From Acinetobacter amyesii (GTDB lineage: Bacteria; Pseudomonadota; Gammaproteobacteria; Pseudomonadales; Moraxellaceae), in NCBI RefSeq assembly GCF_002018365.1, contig NZ_MVKX01000009.1, positions 62,001 to 126,000 on the forward strand: a stretch of DNA of 64,000 bases, written 5' to 3'. Below are positions 49,280-58,432 of this stretch, piece after piece. How positions within the stretch are numbered: position 1 is the first letter of the stretch; each line of letters starts with the position of its first letter. Below the pieces are notes generated by a model. It was given only the letters and a program-made list of their open reading frames with translations. It was not told the DNA's origin and ran no database searches. The position numbers and the translations under genes were made by a program.

Positions 49280-50086
49280 ATGAAAAAAATCCTACTCGCA
49301 AGCATTTTAGCAATGAGCACTCAATTCGCTTTTGCTGAAACCAAAACAGATGCCGTCGATCCTGAATTTGCTAAAGTGGAAGCTATGGTCAAGGCCAAAG
49401 ATATGAATGGCGCCTACCAAACACTGAGCAAGCTTGCAGCAAAAGGTAATGCTCAGGCCATTTATAATTTGGGCTATCTTACTCAAACAGGTCAAGGCGT
49501 AGCGAAGGATGAGAAAAAAGCCATCCAACTCTATGAACAGGCTGCAGCCAAAGGCTACCCAGTTGCTAACTATGTGTTAGGTAAAAATTATGCAACGGGT
49601 ACACTGGGCTTAAAACAAGACACCAACAAGGCCAAACAATATTTAGAACGCGCTTCTTCGGCAGGTTTTGACGATGCCTCCATCGACTATGCCATTTTAC
49701 TTTTTGCAGAAAATAAGCCTGAGTCAGATAAATTGGCACTCAGCAAACTTGATCCGCTGATTAAAAAAGGCAACTACCCTGCGATTCATGCCAAAGCGCT
49801 TTATGACATCAGTGCTGGCTTTAAAGCTAAAAATGAAAAGCCTATTCAGCAAGGTCTGAATAGCATTCAAGAATTAGCAAAAAAAGGCTATGTCCCTGCA
49901 TTAATGGCGGTGGGCAATATGTTTGTAAATGGCAATATCATCCCGCAAAATTTGCCTGAAGCTAAAAAAATATTTAGTGCATTAGCCAAAGAAAATATTC
50001 CGCAAGCGAAAGAATCTTTGGCAACCGTGGATAAAATGATTGCTGAACAAGCCAAAGCACCTAAAGCCAATGCGAAAAAGAGTTAA
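49280..50086 (+). CDS. Sel1-repeat (tetratricopeptide-like) exported protein
   Basis: 268 residues with a signal peptide (about 1-19, ending AFAE). Sel1-like repeats run from about 40 to 130 (AIYNLGYLTQTGQGVAKDEKKA, VANYVLGKNYATG) with further weaker repeats to about 240. Basic tail ends KANAKKS. Such solenoids bind other proteins. AAAGG lies before the ATG. Confidence 0.88.
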   Translation: MKKILLASILAMSTQFAFAETKTDAVDPEFAKVEAMVKAKDMNGAYQTLSKLAAKGNAQAIYNLGYLTQTGQGVAKDEKKAIQLYEQAAAKGYPVANYVLGKNYATGTLGLKQDTNKAKQYLERASSAGFDDASIDYAILLFAENKPESDKLALSKLDPLIKKGNYPAIHAKALYDISAGFKAKNEKPIQQGLNSIQELAKKGYVPALMAVGNMFVNGNIIPQNLPEAKKIFSALAKENIPQAKESLATVDKMIAEQAKAPKANAKKS

Positions 50087-50094
50087 TTAAGCAT

Positions 50095-50124
50095 AAAAAA
50101 AGCCCTGCACATGCAGGGCTTTTT
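50095..50124. terminator. Bidirectional terminator
   Basis: AAAAAGCCCTGCA / TGCAGGGCTTTTT between convergent genes. Confidence 0.92.
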
Positions 50125-50157
50125 CATGGGTTTAAGCAAATCTTGAGCTGATCAAAA

Positions 50158-51087
50158 TCACGCCCACCACAAACTGATTAATACACCTGTTACGACAAAG
50201 CCCAAGATGGTACTCATCAACAAAGGCGTTAAGGTCTTTTCATTTAAGCCATAAACTTGTCCTAGCATGGCAAAAATCGTCGGCATCGGTAATGCGGCAA
50301 TAATCGTCCCTGCATATAACATCTCTTGGCTGACATCGGTCAAATAGCGTAAGCCAAAATAAGTCAGTAAAGGCATCACCAAGTTGCTTGAAATCACCAA
50401 ATAGAAACTCTGAGCATTCACATACTTCAAGCTCATGCCGACAATCCCACCACCAATTGCAAACAGCGCCAGTGGTGAAGCTGTTTGACCTAACATCGCC
50501 AGTACATCATTGATTTGATGTGGCAAACGGATTTGGAAAATTGCAAATCCAATCCCTAACATTACCCCTGCAAAGAGTGGATTTTTTAACAGGGTCAATA
50601 AGGTATTCTTGATGATGTCGCCAATATTGGCTTTTTGCTGTGAACTTCCTAATTGCGCAAGGACCAGCACCGTTGGAATCAGTAGCACACTTTCAATAAT
50701 GACGATTAGTGAGGTATAGGTCATCGCATTTTGACCAACCAACAAGCTTAGGACTGCAGTGCCAATTAAGCCTGTATTTGACATGCCAGCGCCTAGTGAC
50801 AGTACCGCTGTTTGCGACATATTATTTTTAAAATGTGTCGACAATAGCCAATAGGCCATGCCATACAATAAAAATGTGACTCCGGTATAAACAAAGAAAT
50901 AGCCGGGATACCAAATTTGATGCAAATCTTTAGAAGCTAATGACTGAAAAAACAAAGCCGGCAGTGCAATTTTAATCACAAATGCACCAATGGTTCCAAC
51001 TTGTTCTTTGCTCAATAAACTGCATTTTACAGACAGATATCCCAAGGCCAAAAGAAAAAAGATTGGACCAATCACCTCAAAGACCAT
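50158..51087 (-). CDS. AEC family (auxin efflux carrier-like) permease
   Basis: 309 residues with about ten membrane helices. The opening FEVIGPIFFLLALGYLSVKC and the split helix regions (SNTGLIGTAVLSL, ALPMPTIFAMLGQ) match the AEC transporter family, which exports small organic anions. It lies 77 bp downstream of the OYE gene. Confidence 0.88.
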   Translation of the reverse strand: MVFEVIGPIFFLLALGYLSVKCSLLSKEQVGTIGAFVIKIALPALFFQSLASKDLHQIWYPGYFFVYTGVTFLLYGMAYWLLSTHFKNNMSQTAVLSLGAGMSNTGLIGTAVLSLLVGQNAMTYTSLIVIIESVLLIPTVLVLAQLGSSQQKANIGDIIKNTLLTLLKNPLFAGVMLGIGFAIFQIRLPHQINDVLAMLGQTASPLALFAIGGGIVGMSLKYVNAQSFYLVISSNLVMPLLTYFGLRYLTDVSQEMLYAGTIIAALPMPTIFAMLGQVYGLNEKTLTPLLMSTILGFVVTGVLISLWWA

Positions 51088-51164
51088 ACGAAATATCCTG
51101 TGTAATAGACTCTTCCATCCACACCCTCAACCTGAGAGTGTAGATCGAACCTCTATTTTGAAAA

Positions 51165-52280
51165 TTAGAAAGCCGTAAATTGACTTCTTTGTGCATGCGG
51201 CTGACAGCGTAAGTACTGCGGAGAAATTTTTAAATTTTCACCGAGTTCAGCAGCGGCATGCCATGGCCAACGCGGGTCATATTGAATTGCACGAGCAAGA
51301 CCAATCGCATCTGCCATGCCATATTGTAAGATGCCTTCGGCTTGCATTGCTTCGGTAATTAAACCCACAGCAATTACGGGAACCTGAACGGCTTGCTTTA
51401 TGGCTTCAGCAAAAGGCACTTGATAACTGGCTTGTAATTGAATTTTTTGCGCAACATCTAAGCCGCCACTAGAAACATGAATATAGGCTGTGCCTAGTTG
51501 TGCAAGCGCTTTTGACAAACCAATTGCCGAGTCTAGATCCCAACTCGGTGCTTCAGTATATTCCATCCAGTCGGTTGCGGAAATACGTACCCCAATTGGA
51601 TAATCTTCAGGAACGGCATTTTTCATGGCTTGGAACACTTCAAGCGTCAGCCGAATGCGATTTTCCAGACTGCCGCCATATTCATCGCTACGCTGATTCG
51701 ACAATGGCGACATAAATTGATGCAGCAAATAACCATGTGCGGCATGTAGTTCAATTAAGTCAAAGCCTGCATCTACCGCGCGTTTTGCTGAATCGGCAAA
51801 GTCTTGAATGATCTTTTGGATTTCATCTCGACTTAAAGCATGGGGGGCATGATCTGTGACATTAAAGGGCAAATCACTTGCTGAAACAGTTTGCCATCCT
51901 TGAGGATGATCTGGTGGTAGTTGTCCACGTCCTGCCCACGGTTTATCTGTCGATGCCTTACGACCCGCATGTGCCAGTTGGATAGCAAATGGCATAGGTG
52001 AAAGTGATTTCACCTTGGCCAATAGTGCCTTCATCTGTGCGCGTTGCATATCATTCCAAAGACCGAGGTCTGCATAGCTAATGCGCCCCTCTGCCTGTAC
52101 AGCCGTTGCCTCGATGATACATAGTCCAGCACCTGACAAAGCATAATTCGCCCATTGTTGCTCATGCCAATAGCTTAACTTCCCTTGCTCATTGGCAGAA
52201 TATTGACACATGGGTGCAATCACGATTCGATTACTCAGCCCCAATGTTCCAAACTGAATTGGTTGAAATAACAACGCCAC
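51165..52280 (-). CDS. NADH:flavin oxidoreductase, Old Yellow Enzyme (YqjM type)
   Basis: 371 residues. GTG start with AGGAG 8 bases upstream. The TIM-barrel FMN enzyme is seen from APMCQYSA, QLAHAGRKA, ELHAAHGYLLHQFMSP and VSSGGLD. YqjM-like enzymes reduce activated alkenes. It lies 12 bp after the receptor gene, so it appears to be in the oprB group. Its substrate is unknown. Confidence 0.9.
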   Translation of the reverse strand: MALLFQPIQFGTLGLSNRIVIAPMCQYSANEQGKLSYWHEQQWANYALSGAGLCIIEATAVQAEGRISYADLGLWNDMQRAQMKALLAKVKSLSPMPFAIQLAHAGRKASTDKPWAGRGQLPPDHPQGWQTVSASDLPFNVTDHAPHALSRDEIQKIIQDFADSAKRAVDAGFDLIELHAAHGYLLHQFMSPLSNQRSDEYGGSLENRIRLTLEVFQAMKNAVPEDYPIGVRISATDWMEYTEAPSWDLDSAIGLSKALAQLGTAYIHVSSGGLDVAQKIQLQASYQVPFAEAIKQAVQVPVIAVGLITEAMQAEGILQYGMADAIGLARAIQYDPRWPWHAAAELGENLKISPQYLRCQPHAQRSQFTAF

Positions 52281-52292
52281 ATCACTCTCCTT

Positions 52293-54398
52293 TTAGAAGG
52301 CTTTGGTCACACTTAATCCTGCACTCCAATTCAAACCATCCGCTGGTTCAAAGAAGCGTCCGTTTCCATCATTGACGATCACTGAGCCGACATAGTTTTC
52401 ATCAAACAAATTATCTGCACGTACATAGGTTTTGACTTTCCAATCTGCTTGTTTCCACACATAACCTGCGTTGGCAGAAACCACGGTATAGCTCGACGCG
52501 GCATCACTGTTGGCGTCATCGACATAGACTTTATCCATATAGCGAACATCTAGGCCGGCATTAAAGCCAATATCTGGCTGCCAATTCAGTGCGGCAAACG
52601 CTTGGTTTTTGGCAATACCCGGTATGTAGGTGCCTTTGACGACATCACTGTCAGGAATTGCGGCATCAAAAGTGGCATCGATATAACTGTAACTTGCTTG
52701 CGCACTTAAATCTCGCCATAGCTGTTTATTCCACGAAAGCTCAACACCTTCACGTAAGGTTTTATCGGCATTTTTATAGGTTGCACGACCATTGATACTT
52801 CCTGCAGAGACGATGTCATCTTGGGTTTTACTTTGGAACACCGCTGCCGTGAAATTCCCCCATGCATTTTGTGATTTAAGCCCAAGCTCGTAGTTATCGC
52901 TACTGGCTGGTTTTAAATCAAAATTCATGCCGTCATCTTTAGAATAGGCCATTTCTGTAAAGGTCGGTGTTTCAAAACCTTTGGCATAACTGGCATAGGC
53001 ATTGAGTTGAGGCGCAATATTCCAACTTAATGCTGCTGACGGTAAAACTTTGTCATAGTCAGTTTTACCGCTGTCATCCTTATTTAAACCCACGACATAT
53101 TTATCGTCAGATTCATAATGAACATTGCTATATCGTAGCCCTGTATCTAAAGTCCAATTGGGTAAAAAATTCCACGAAGCTTGTACATAGGGGTCTAAAT
53201 TCCACAAGGTATTATTTTCATTTCGACGAATATTGCCTTTCTTGCCAAAATTTCCATTGGCATCAAAATTTTCATAGCCCTTACGGTCTTCATCCATATA
53301 ATCAAAGGCAAGGCCTGCAGTAAAACGCGTATTCGGCAAGAGGTCTTTGCCTGTCCAGCGAATATCTGTTCCATAATAGTCACGGCTAAAATCAATCACA
53401 CCGCCTGCATGGCGCGCATTATTTTGTGGATTTTGGGGGATGGACTGATACTGCACCACATCACGTTGCCCCATATACACCATTGCATTAAGTTCATGCT
53501 GCTCATTCAATGGTTTTTTCCACGTCAACCCAGTTTGAGTTTGGTTAATTTCCTTACGTACATCATAGGTATTATTGGCATCATTGACCTGTTTCGGATT
53601 TTGACGCAATTGCTCCCGATTCAGACCTTGTGGATCATCGGCATTAATATCCACATGATTCACAATCCAATTGACCTTGGAACCATCATCCAGATCCCAA
53701 GTCAGTTTTGCATTGCTAAGTACCTTATTTGCAGCACTATGATCACGGTAGCCATCGGTTTCAAAATAAGAAGAACTCACGACATAGCTAGGCTCATTGG
53801 CCTGTTCTGAGCCACCTTGCAACACAATGTCAGCACGACTTTTATTATGACTGCCGCCCGAATAGCCGAGTTCGATAGAGTCTTTTCCAGTACCTTGCTT
53901 GGTCGTTGTTAAGATCGCCCCACCCGAAGAATTACCGTATAAAGAGGAAAATGGCCCGCCCAATACCTCGATATGATTTAAGCTACTCATATCGATATTT
54001 GACGTCTGTCCCTGACCATCAGGCATGGTCGCAGGGATTCCATCAACATATAAACGGATACCACGCACACCAAAGGTTGAACGTGCGCCAAAGCCTCGCA
54101 TAGACAGTTGCAAGTCTTGTGCATAGTTTTCACGGTTATTCAGTTGCAGTCCGGGCACACCTTTTAAGGTTTCAGACAGATTCACGCCAGTATTGTTATT
54201 ATTTTCAGCCTGCTGTACCCGATATACCGATGCAGGTGTTTTTAACCACGTGGTATTGGTTCGTGGTGCTTCAATGGTAATCTCAGGAAGTAAAACAGGT
54301 TCCGTAGAACCTGTTTCTGCATACAGCTGCTGGCTAATACATGCCGTCAGGCAAAGTAAATGTGTCTTAAATGATGTGACGTTAAATTTACTTTGCAT
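52293..54398 (-). CDS. pqqU: TonB-dependent receptor, close to PQQ receptor PqqU (YncD)
   Basis: 701 residues with a signal peptide (about 1-27), plug domain (about 40-165) and a 22-strand barrel ending in F. The plug segment RENYAQDLQLSMRGFGAR, LYVDGIPATMPDGQGQTS, GGPFSSLYGNSSGG and the end NLFDENYVGSVIVNDGNGR closely follow E. coli YncD, now called PqqU, the receptor for pyrroloquinoline quinone. AGGTG lies before the ATG. It is 18 bp downstream of oprB, which supports joint function. Confidence 0.85.
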   Translation of the reverse strand: MQSKFNVTSFKTHLLCLTACISQQLYAETGSTEPVLLPEITIEAPRTNTTWLKTPASVYRVQQAENNNNTGVNLSETLKGVPGLQLNNRENYAQDLQLSMRGFGARSTFGVRGIRLYVDGIPATMPDGQGQTSNIDMSSLNHIEVLGGPFSSLYGNSSGGAILTTTKQGTGKDSIELGYSGGSHNKSRADIVLQGGSEQANEPSYVVSSSYFETDGYRDHSAANKVLSNAKLTWDLDDGSKVNWIVNHVDINADDPQGLNREQLRQNPKQVNDANNTYDVRKEINQTQTGLTWKKPLNEQHELNAMVYMGQRDVVQYQSIPQNPQNNARHAGGVIDFSRDYYGTDIRWTGKDLLPNTRFTAGLAFDYMDEDRKGYENFDANGNFGKKGNIRRNENNTLWNLDPYVQASWNFLPNWTLDTGLRYSNVHYESDDKYVVGLNKDDSGKTDYDKVLPSAALSWNIAPQLNAYASYAKGFETPTFTEMAYSKDDGMNFDLKPASSDNYELGLKSQNAWGNFTAAVFQSKTQDDIVSAGSINGRATYKNADKTLREGVELSWNKQLWRDLSAQASYSYIDATFDAAIPDSDVVKGTYIPGIAKNQAFAALNWQPDIGFNAGLDVRYMDKVYVDDANSDAASSYTVVSANAGYVWKQADWKVKTYVRADNLFDENYVGSVIVNDGNGRFFEPADGLNWSAGLSVTKAF

Positions 54399-54416
54399 AG
54401 AGCACCTATTTTGACA

Positions 54417-55679
54417 TTAGAAGATTACCTTAGAGCTTAAACCAATTAGGAAAGCATCATCAACTCGATTTGTTGAGCCTGGGTTAATCACATATTGTAA
54501 ACTTGGACGAATCATCAACCATTTCGTCGGGTTATGGCTATAGTTCAACTCGACATTATACTCTGCACTTGCATCAAATTTCTCAGCAGAAAGTCGATCA
54601 TTGACATGCACACGGTTCACGCCCAGGCCAACCATATCGTTAGGCAAACGATCGGTCAATCCAATGTATTTCAAACCCAACTGCTGTGAATTATCAACTT
54701 TTGTGGTGACACGATCATGCCAAGTAAAATTGGCAAAACTATGCAAACCACGTTTGCCTTCACCTGTAGACGTTAACTGTTGTTCAATCGCTACCCAACC
54801 ACCAAAGGTACGATCTTCAGCTTCACCCGAAATAATGTCTTTTTGATTTTTTACATTATCTGCAGTGTTGTACATCGCACCAAAGCGGTAGCTGCCCGGT
54901 AAGCCATTGACCAATGATTTTGGTGTCCAAACCAATTCTACGGGAATGGTTACGCCATCAGCATGATCTGTATCTAGACTCCAACCTTGACCTTCTGCTT
55001 TGGCATTACCATTGTCAGGGTTAAATTCATAAACACCGACTTGTGCCGCAAGTTCTGGCGTTGCTTGGTATTTCACACGTCCACCCCATTGTGAAACTGG
55101 GGTATTCATCCACATAGAACCTTGCCATTTACCCATTTGTGCAGCACAAAAGGCATTACTGGCAAAATCACACGCCATCACGTTAAAGTCCATACCGACA
55201 CCAAGACGACCGGCTTTAACACTAATACCTTGTTCTTTAAAATTCTTTTCAATCGATAATTCAGTTAAGCGACTGTCCTGATTACCACGACCAAAATTGG
55301 CTTGTGCATTTGCCAATTGAGGAACATCTCCTTGCAAATCACGAACTGAGGTACTTTGACCTTGACGAGCAGTCATTACGGCACGCACAGTCACACCATC
55401 CCAACCTGCGAGTTTTTCCATATCAAGCTGTGTACCTAACCACAATTGGCTAGCTACCGTTGCTGAATGTCCCGGATTACGACCGCCATCAGCAAGATAG
55501 GCAGCATCAGCAGCAATATTGGCCTCAAACTTCACACCTTGTTGTGCAAGTTCGGTACGTTTACCATCCCAATCCCCGAGCATATACTGACCTTTAGTGT
55601 CGAATGCTTCTGCGGCGTGAACATGTGTCATGGCTGCTGCAACAAATGCAGGTAGTAGAGCTAGACTGTATTTTTTCAT
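54417..55679 (-). CDS. oprB: OprB-type carbohydrate-selective porin
   Basis: 420 residues with a signal peptide (MKKYSLALLPAFVAAAMTHVHA). The MLGDWDGKRTELAQQGVKFE opening and the C-terminal FLIGLSSKVIF (end in F) match OprB, the outer-membrane sugar porin. In Acinetobacter, oprB is commonly linked to PQQ-dependent glucose dehydrogenase. It is the first gene of the minus-strand group. A hairpin (CAAGCC / GGCTTG) lies 33-48 bases upstream. Confidence 0.92.
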   Translation of the reverse strand: MKKYSLALLPAFVAAAMTHVHAAEAFDTKGQYMLGDWDGKRTELAQQGVKFEANIAADAAYLADGGRNPGHSATVASQLWLGTQLDMEKLAGWDGVTVRAVMTARQGQSTSVRDLQGDVPQLANAQANFGRGNQDSRLTELSIEKNFKEQGISVKAGRLGVGMDFNVMACDFASNAFCAAQMGKWQGSMWMNTPVSQWGGRVKYQATPELAAQVGVYEFNPDNGNAKAEGQGWSLDTDHADGVTIPVELVWTPKSLVNGLPGSYRFGAMYNTADNVKNQKDIISGEAEDRTFGGWVAIEQQLTSTGEGKRGLHSFANFTWHDRVTTKVDNSQQLGLKYIGLTDRLPNDMVGLGVNRVHVNDRLSAEKFDASAEYNVELNYSHNPTKWLMIRPSLQYVINPGSTNRVDDAFLIGLSSKVIF

Positions 55680-56068
55680 GGTAAAACCTAAATCTGGAGA
55701 GAGTCTCTAGACAAGCCACAAGGCTTGAAATCTAATGTCACAAAAATTACATAATTTTTCACGTTCTATCTCAGCATTATTTTTATCATTCACAAAACTT
55801 TAATTTATCAATAAATGAATTTAAATAAATCTATTGTTATGAAATTTATTTAGTTATTATTTTTCAATATCTTATATTTGTTCAAAATTAAATTTTAAAA
55901 TTCCGATTGCTTACTTAAACTCATCATCGTGACTTATTGGTTTATTATTCTCACAATTAATAATCAATAAACTATTCATACACTCCCTCAGACCGCGATG
56001 AAACTTGCATTCTGTTGGGCTAGACCCAATAGTATGCATAACTTGAATGACCCATTGCTTCGACCTTT
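55680..56068. other. Divergent intergenic region oprB / mutM
   Basis: About 390 AT-rich bases with no gene. It has the hairpin CAAGCC-acaa-GGCTTG (55712-55727) in the expected oprB leader. Promoters were not resolved. Confidence 0.5.
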
Positions 56069-56923
56069 ATGCCTGAATTACCAGAAGTAGAAACCACTAA
56101 AACCAGTTTATTGCCATTATTGAATGAAAAGGTTCTCAAAGTTGAGGTTTTTCAGTCGAGCCTGCGTTGGCCTATTCCTGACGACATTCAAAAACTCGTC
56201 GGACAAAAGCTGCTTCAGCTCAGCCGTCGATCAAAATATATTTTGGCTGAATTTGAACAGGACAGCATGTTGTGGCATTTAGGCATGTCTGGCAGTTTTC
56301 GGATTTGTGAGGGTCATGAAGAATTACGAAAGCATGATCATCTGGTAATTCATTTTGAAGATATGCAATTGCGCTATCACGATCCACGTCGCTTTGGCTG
56401 TATTTTATGGTTAGATGCATCGTCTCAAACTAAACTGATTGACACGCTTGGCCCTGAACCGCTGAGTGATGCGTTTAATGCTGAATACTTATTCCAAAAA
56501 TTTAAAAATAAGCAGACCGGCATTAAAGTATCGATCATGGACAATCATATTGTGGTCGGAGTCGGCAATATTTATGCAACGGAAAGCTTATTTAACCTCG
56601 GCATACACCCTGCGCAGCCTGCTTCGAGTTTGAGTTTTGAACAAGTTGAAAAAATGGTCATCGAAATCAAACGCATTTTAAAACAGGCGATTGATTTAGG
56701 CGGTTCAACTTTACGCGATTACAGCAATGCAATGGGCGAGAATGGTTATTTCCAACAAACCCTACTCGCCTACGGACGCGCAGGTGAAATGTGCATCAAC
56801 TGTGAAACCACATTGCAAAATATTAAGCTTGGACAGCGCGCTTCGGTGTTTTGCCCTGAGTGCCAACCTTTAAAAAAGGTTAAAATGCTGAGTAAGAAAA
56901 CCCTGAAAGGAAATAAAGCATGA
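56069..56923 (+). CDS. mutM: Formamidopyrimidine-DNA glycosylase
   Basis: Removes 8-oxoguanine and related lesions. 284 residues with PELPEVET at the start (the catalytic P2 and E3), the H2TH region near YATESLFNLGIHP, and a C-terminal zinc finger with CINCE and CPEC. A short basic tail follows the finger. The ppiC start overlaps its stop by 4 bp. Confidence 0.95.
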   Translation: MPELPEVETTKTSLLPLLNEKVLKVEVFQSSLRWPIPDDIQKLVGQKLLQLSRRSKYILAEFEQDSMLWHLGMSGSFRICEGHEELRKHDHLVIHFEDMQLRYHDPRRFGCILWLDASSQTKLIDTLGPEPLSDAFNAEYLFQKFKNKQTGIKVSIMDNHIVVGVGNIYATESLFNLGIHPAQPASSLSFEQVEKMVIEIKRILKQAIDLGGSTLRDYSNAMGENGYFQQTLLAYGRAGEMCINCETTLQNIKLGQRASVFCPECQPLKKVKMLSKKTLKGNKA

Positions 56924-57201
56924 AGTCTGCGATTGTTCGCCACATCTTAGTCAAAGATAAAGAACTATGTGAGCAACTAAAAAAGAAAATCAAAGGCGGT
57001 GCAGACTTTGCCAAAATTGCGAAGCAGCATTCGACATGTCCTTCGGGTAAAAAAGGCGGCGAGCTTGGCGACATTAAAAAAGGCCAGTTGGTTGGCCCAA
57101 TTGATAAAGCGGTTTTTACCCTACCCGAACGTGAACTGCATGGTCCAATCAAAAGCCAATTTGGCTGGCACTTACTAGAAATTAAATTCCGTATGGATTA
57201 A
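56920..57201 (+). CDS. ppiC: Parvulin-type peptidyl-prolyl isomerase
   Basis: 93 residues, a compact rotamase. Matches PpiC: VRHILVKDKELCEQLKKKIK, GADFAKIAKQHSTCPSGKKG and FGWHLLEI. It has no signal peptide, so it is cytoplasmic. Its ATG overlaps the mutM stop, so translation is coupled. Confidence 0.92.
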   Translation: MKSAIVRHILVKDKELCEQLKKKIKGGADFAKIAKQHSTCPSGKKGGELGDIKKGQLVGPIDKAVFTLPERELHGPIKSQFGWHLLEIKFRMD

Positions 57202-57226
57202 GCCGCTGTTTACAGCAGTCCAACTT

Positions 57227-57253
57227 AAAACGCAGCCCTTAAGCTGCGTTTTT
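57227..57253. terminator. Terminator, both directions
   Basis: AAAACGCAGC / GCTGCGTTTT with a six-base loop. It ends ppiC and overlaps the predicted end of the next gene. Confidence 0.88.
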
Positions 57254-57570
57254 CATTTCATACACCCAAGCGGCTTTTGCTCACCTGAATCTAGCTGTAC
57301 ATTCACTTTGACACGTTGATACTGCATACCTTCAAATTCATCCAAGGCAGGCCAATGCTGCGAGAGATTTTCCGTACTGAAATAATAGCCTTCAACAAGA
57401 GGTGCTTCTTGATCGAGCACAATCGCGGGCAAACCTTTATCCGGCCCCCAATCTAAAGTATGTACCACTCCGTTGACTGTGGCCTTCTGCCATGTGCCGC
57501 CAATATTTTCTAACCAATGTGCATTTTCACGGTTTGGGCACAAAGTCCCATAGACAAATAAATGGTTCAT
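57253..57570 (-). CDS. Gamma-glutamylcyclotransferase-like protein (C-terminus frameshifted)
   Basis: 105 residues as read. The opening HLFVYGTLCPNRENAHWL and DEFEGMQYQRVKV match the AIG2/GGCT fold (YGTL motif). After SGEQK the frame ends KPLGCMK. The next frame instead gives AAWVYEMKNAA and stops at 57239; AAWVYEM is the usual family ending. One more A in the AAAA run would join them. This is a real frameshift or a sequencing error. Confidence 0.75.
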   Translation of the reverse strand: MNHLFVYGTLCPNRENAHWLENIGGTWQKATVNGVVHTLDWGPDKGLPAIVLDQEAPLVEGYYFSTENLSQHWPALDEFEGMQYQRVKVNVQLDSGEQKPLGCMK

Positions 57571-57664
57571 CCACGTTCAAGCCGTTTAAAAAATCAGCAG
57601 CTATCTTAGTGAGATTCAAAGACAAGCTCCAGTATTTTGATGCTCAATCCGCTTTTCTTTCAGA

Positions 57665-57693
57665 CGAAAAAAACGGCACAAAATGTGCCGTTT
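57665..57693 (-). terminator. Intrinsic terminator of mscL
   Basis: AAACGGCAC / GTGCCGTTT with T-run on the minus strand. Confidence 0.9.
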
Positions 57694-57708
57694 AATTTGC
57701 AGTAAAGC

Positions 57709-58140
57709 TTAGCCTTTACGTTTTAATTCATCACGAATTTCACGTAGCAATTCGATATCTTCTGGTGTTGCTTCTGGAGCTGGCTCTTCAACTTTTTGAC
57801 GGCGCACTTTGTTCATCAATTTCACTAACCAGAACACCACCCATGCCAAAAGCAAGAAGTTGATTAAGATGGTTAGGAAGTTACCATATGCCAAGACATT
57901 TAGGCCCGCATCTTGTGCAGCTTTGAGCGTGGTGAGGTTATTTGGATTATCGCCTAAAACAACGAACCAATTTGAGTAATCAACATCACCGCCCAAGATC
58001 CATGAAATCAATGGCATTACGATATCTTTCACCATTGAGTCGATAATTTTACCGAACGCACCACCAATGATGACACCGACAGCCAAGTCCATCACGTTGC
58101 CTTTCACGGCAAATTCTTTAAATTCTTGAATAATACTCAT
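57709..58140 (-). CDS. mscL: Large-conductance mechanosensitive channel
   Basis: 143 residues. The [27 protein letters not shown] helix 1, second helix near 86-108 ([18 protein letters not shown]) and the charged C-terminal bundle are typical of MscL, which opens on hypo-osmotic shock. GGAG lies 7 bases before the ATG. Confidence 0.95.
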   Translation of the reverse strand: MSIIQEFKEFAVKGNVMDLAVGVIIGGAFGKIIDSMVKDIVMPLISWILGGDVDYSNWFVVLGDNPNNLTTLKAAQDAGLNVLAYGNFLTILINFLLLAWVVFWLVKLMNKVRRQKVEEPAPEATPEDIELLREIRDELKRKG

Positions 58141-58385
58141 GTGATCTCCAGAAATTTTTTTCAGCTTTAATTTTGTGACGAAGTATACATTATATCTGTA
58201 TAACTATTTCCACCTAATTTACTTGGTTTTTATTAGATTCTAAATGCCATGTATAAAAATTCACACAAAACATTTTTCACTATAGTAATTCACTCTATTA
58301 AAAAGGATTTATCAATATTATGCATGTCGGATCAAATGAATAAAGTCATTCAAGTTTTCCCTTTTTATTCAAAACACCCATGCAT

Positions 58386-58420
58386 AAAAAAACCGCTAAC
58401 CTAAGTCAGCGGTTTTTTTT
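58386..58420 (-). terminator. Intrinsic terminator of typA
   Basis: AACCGCT / AGCGGTT arms with flanking A and T runs. Confidence 0.85.
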
Positions 58421-58432
58421 GAAACTGTAAAA

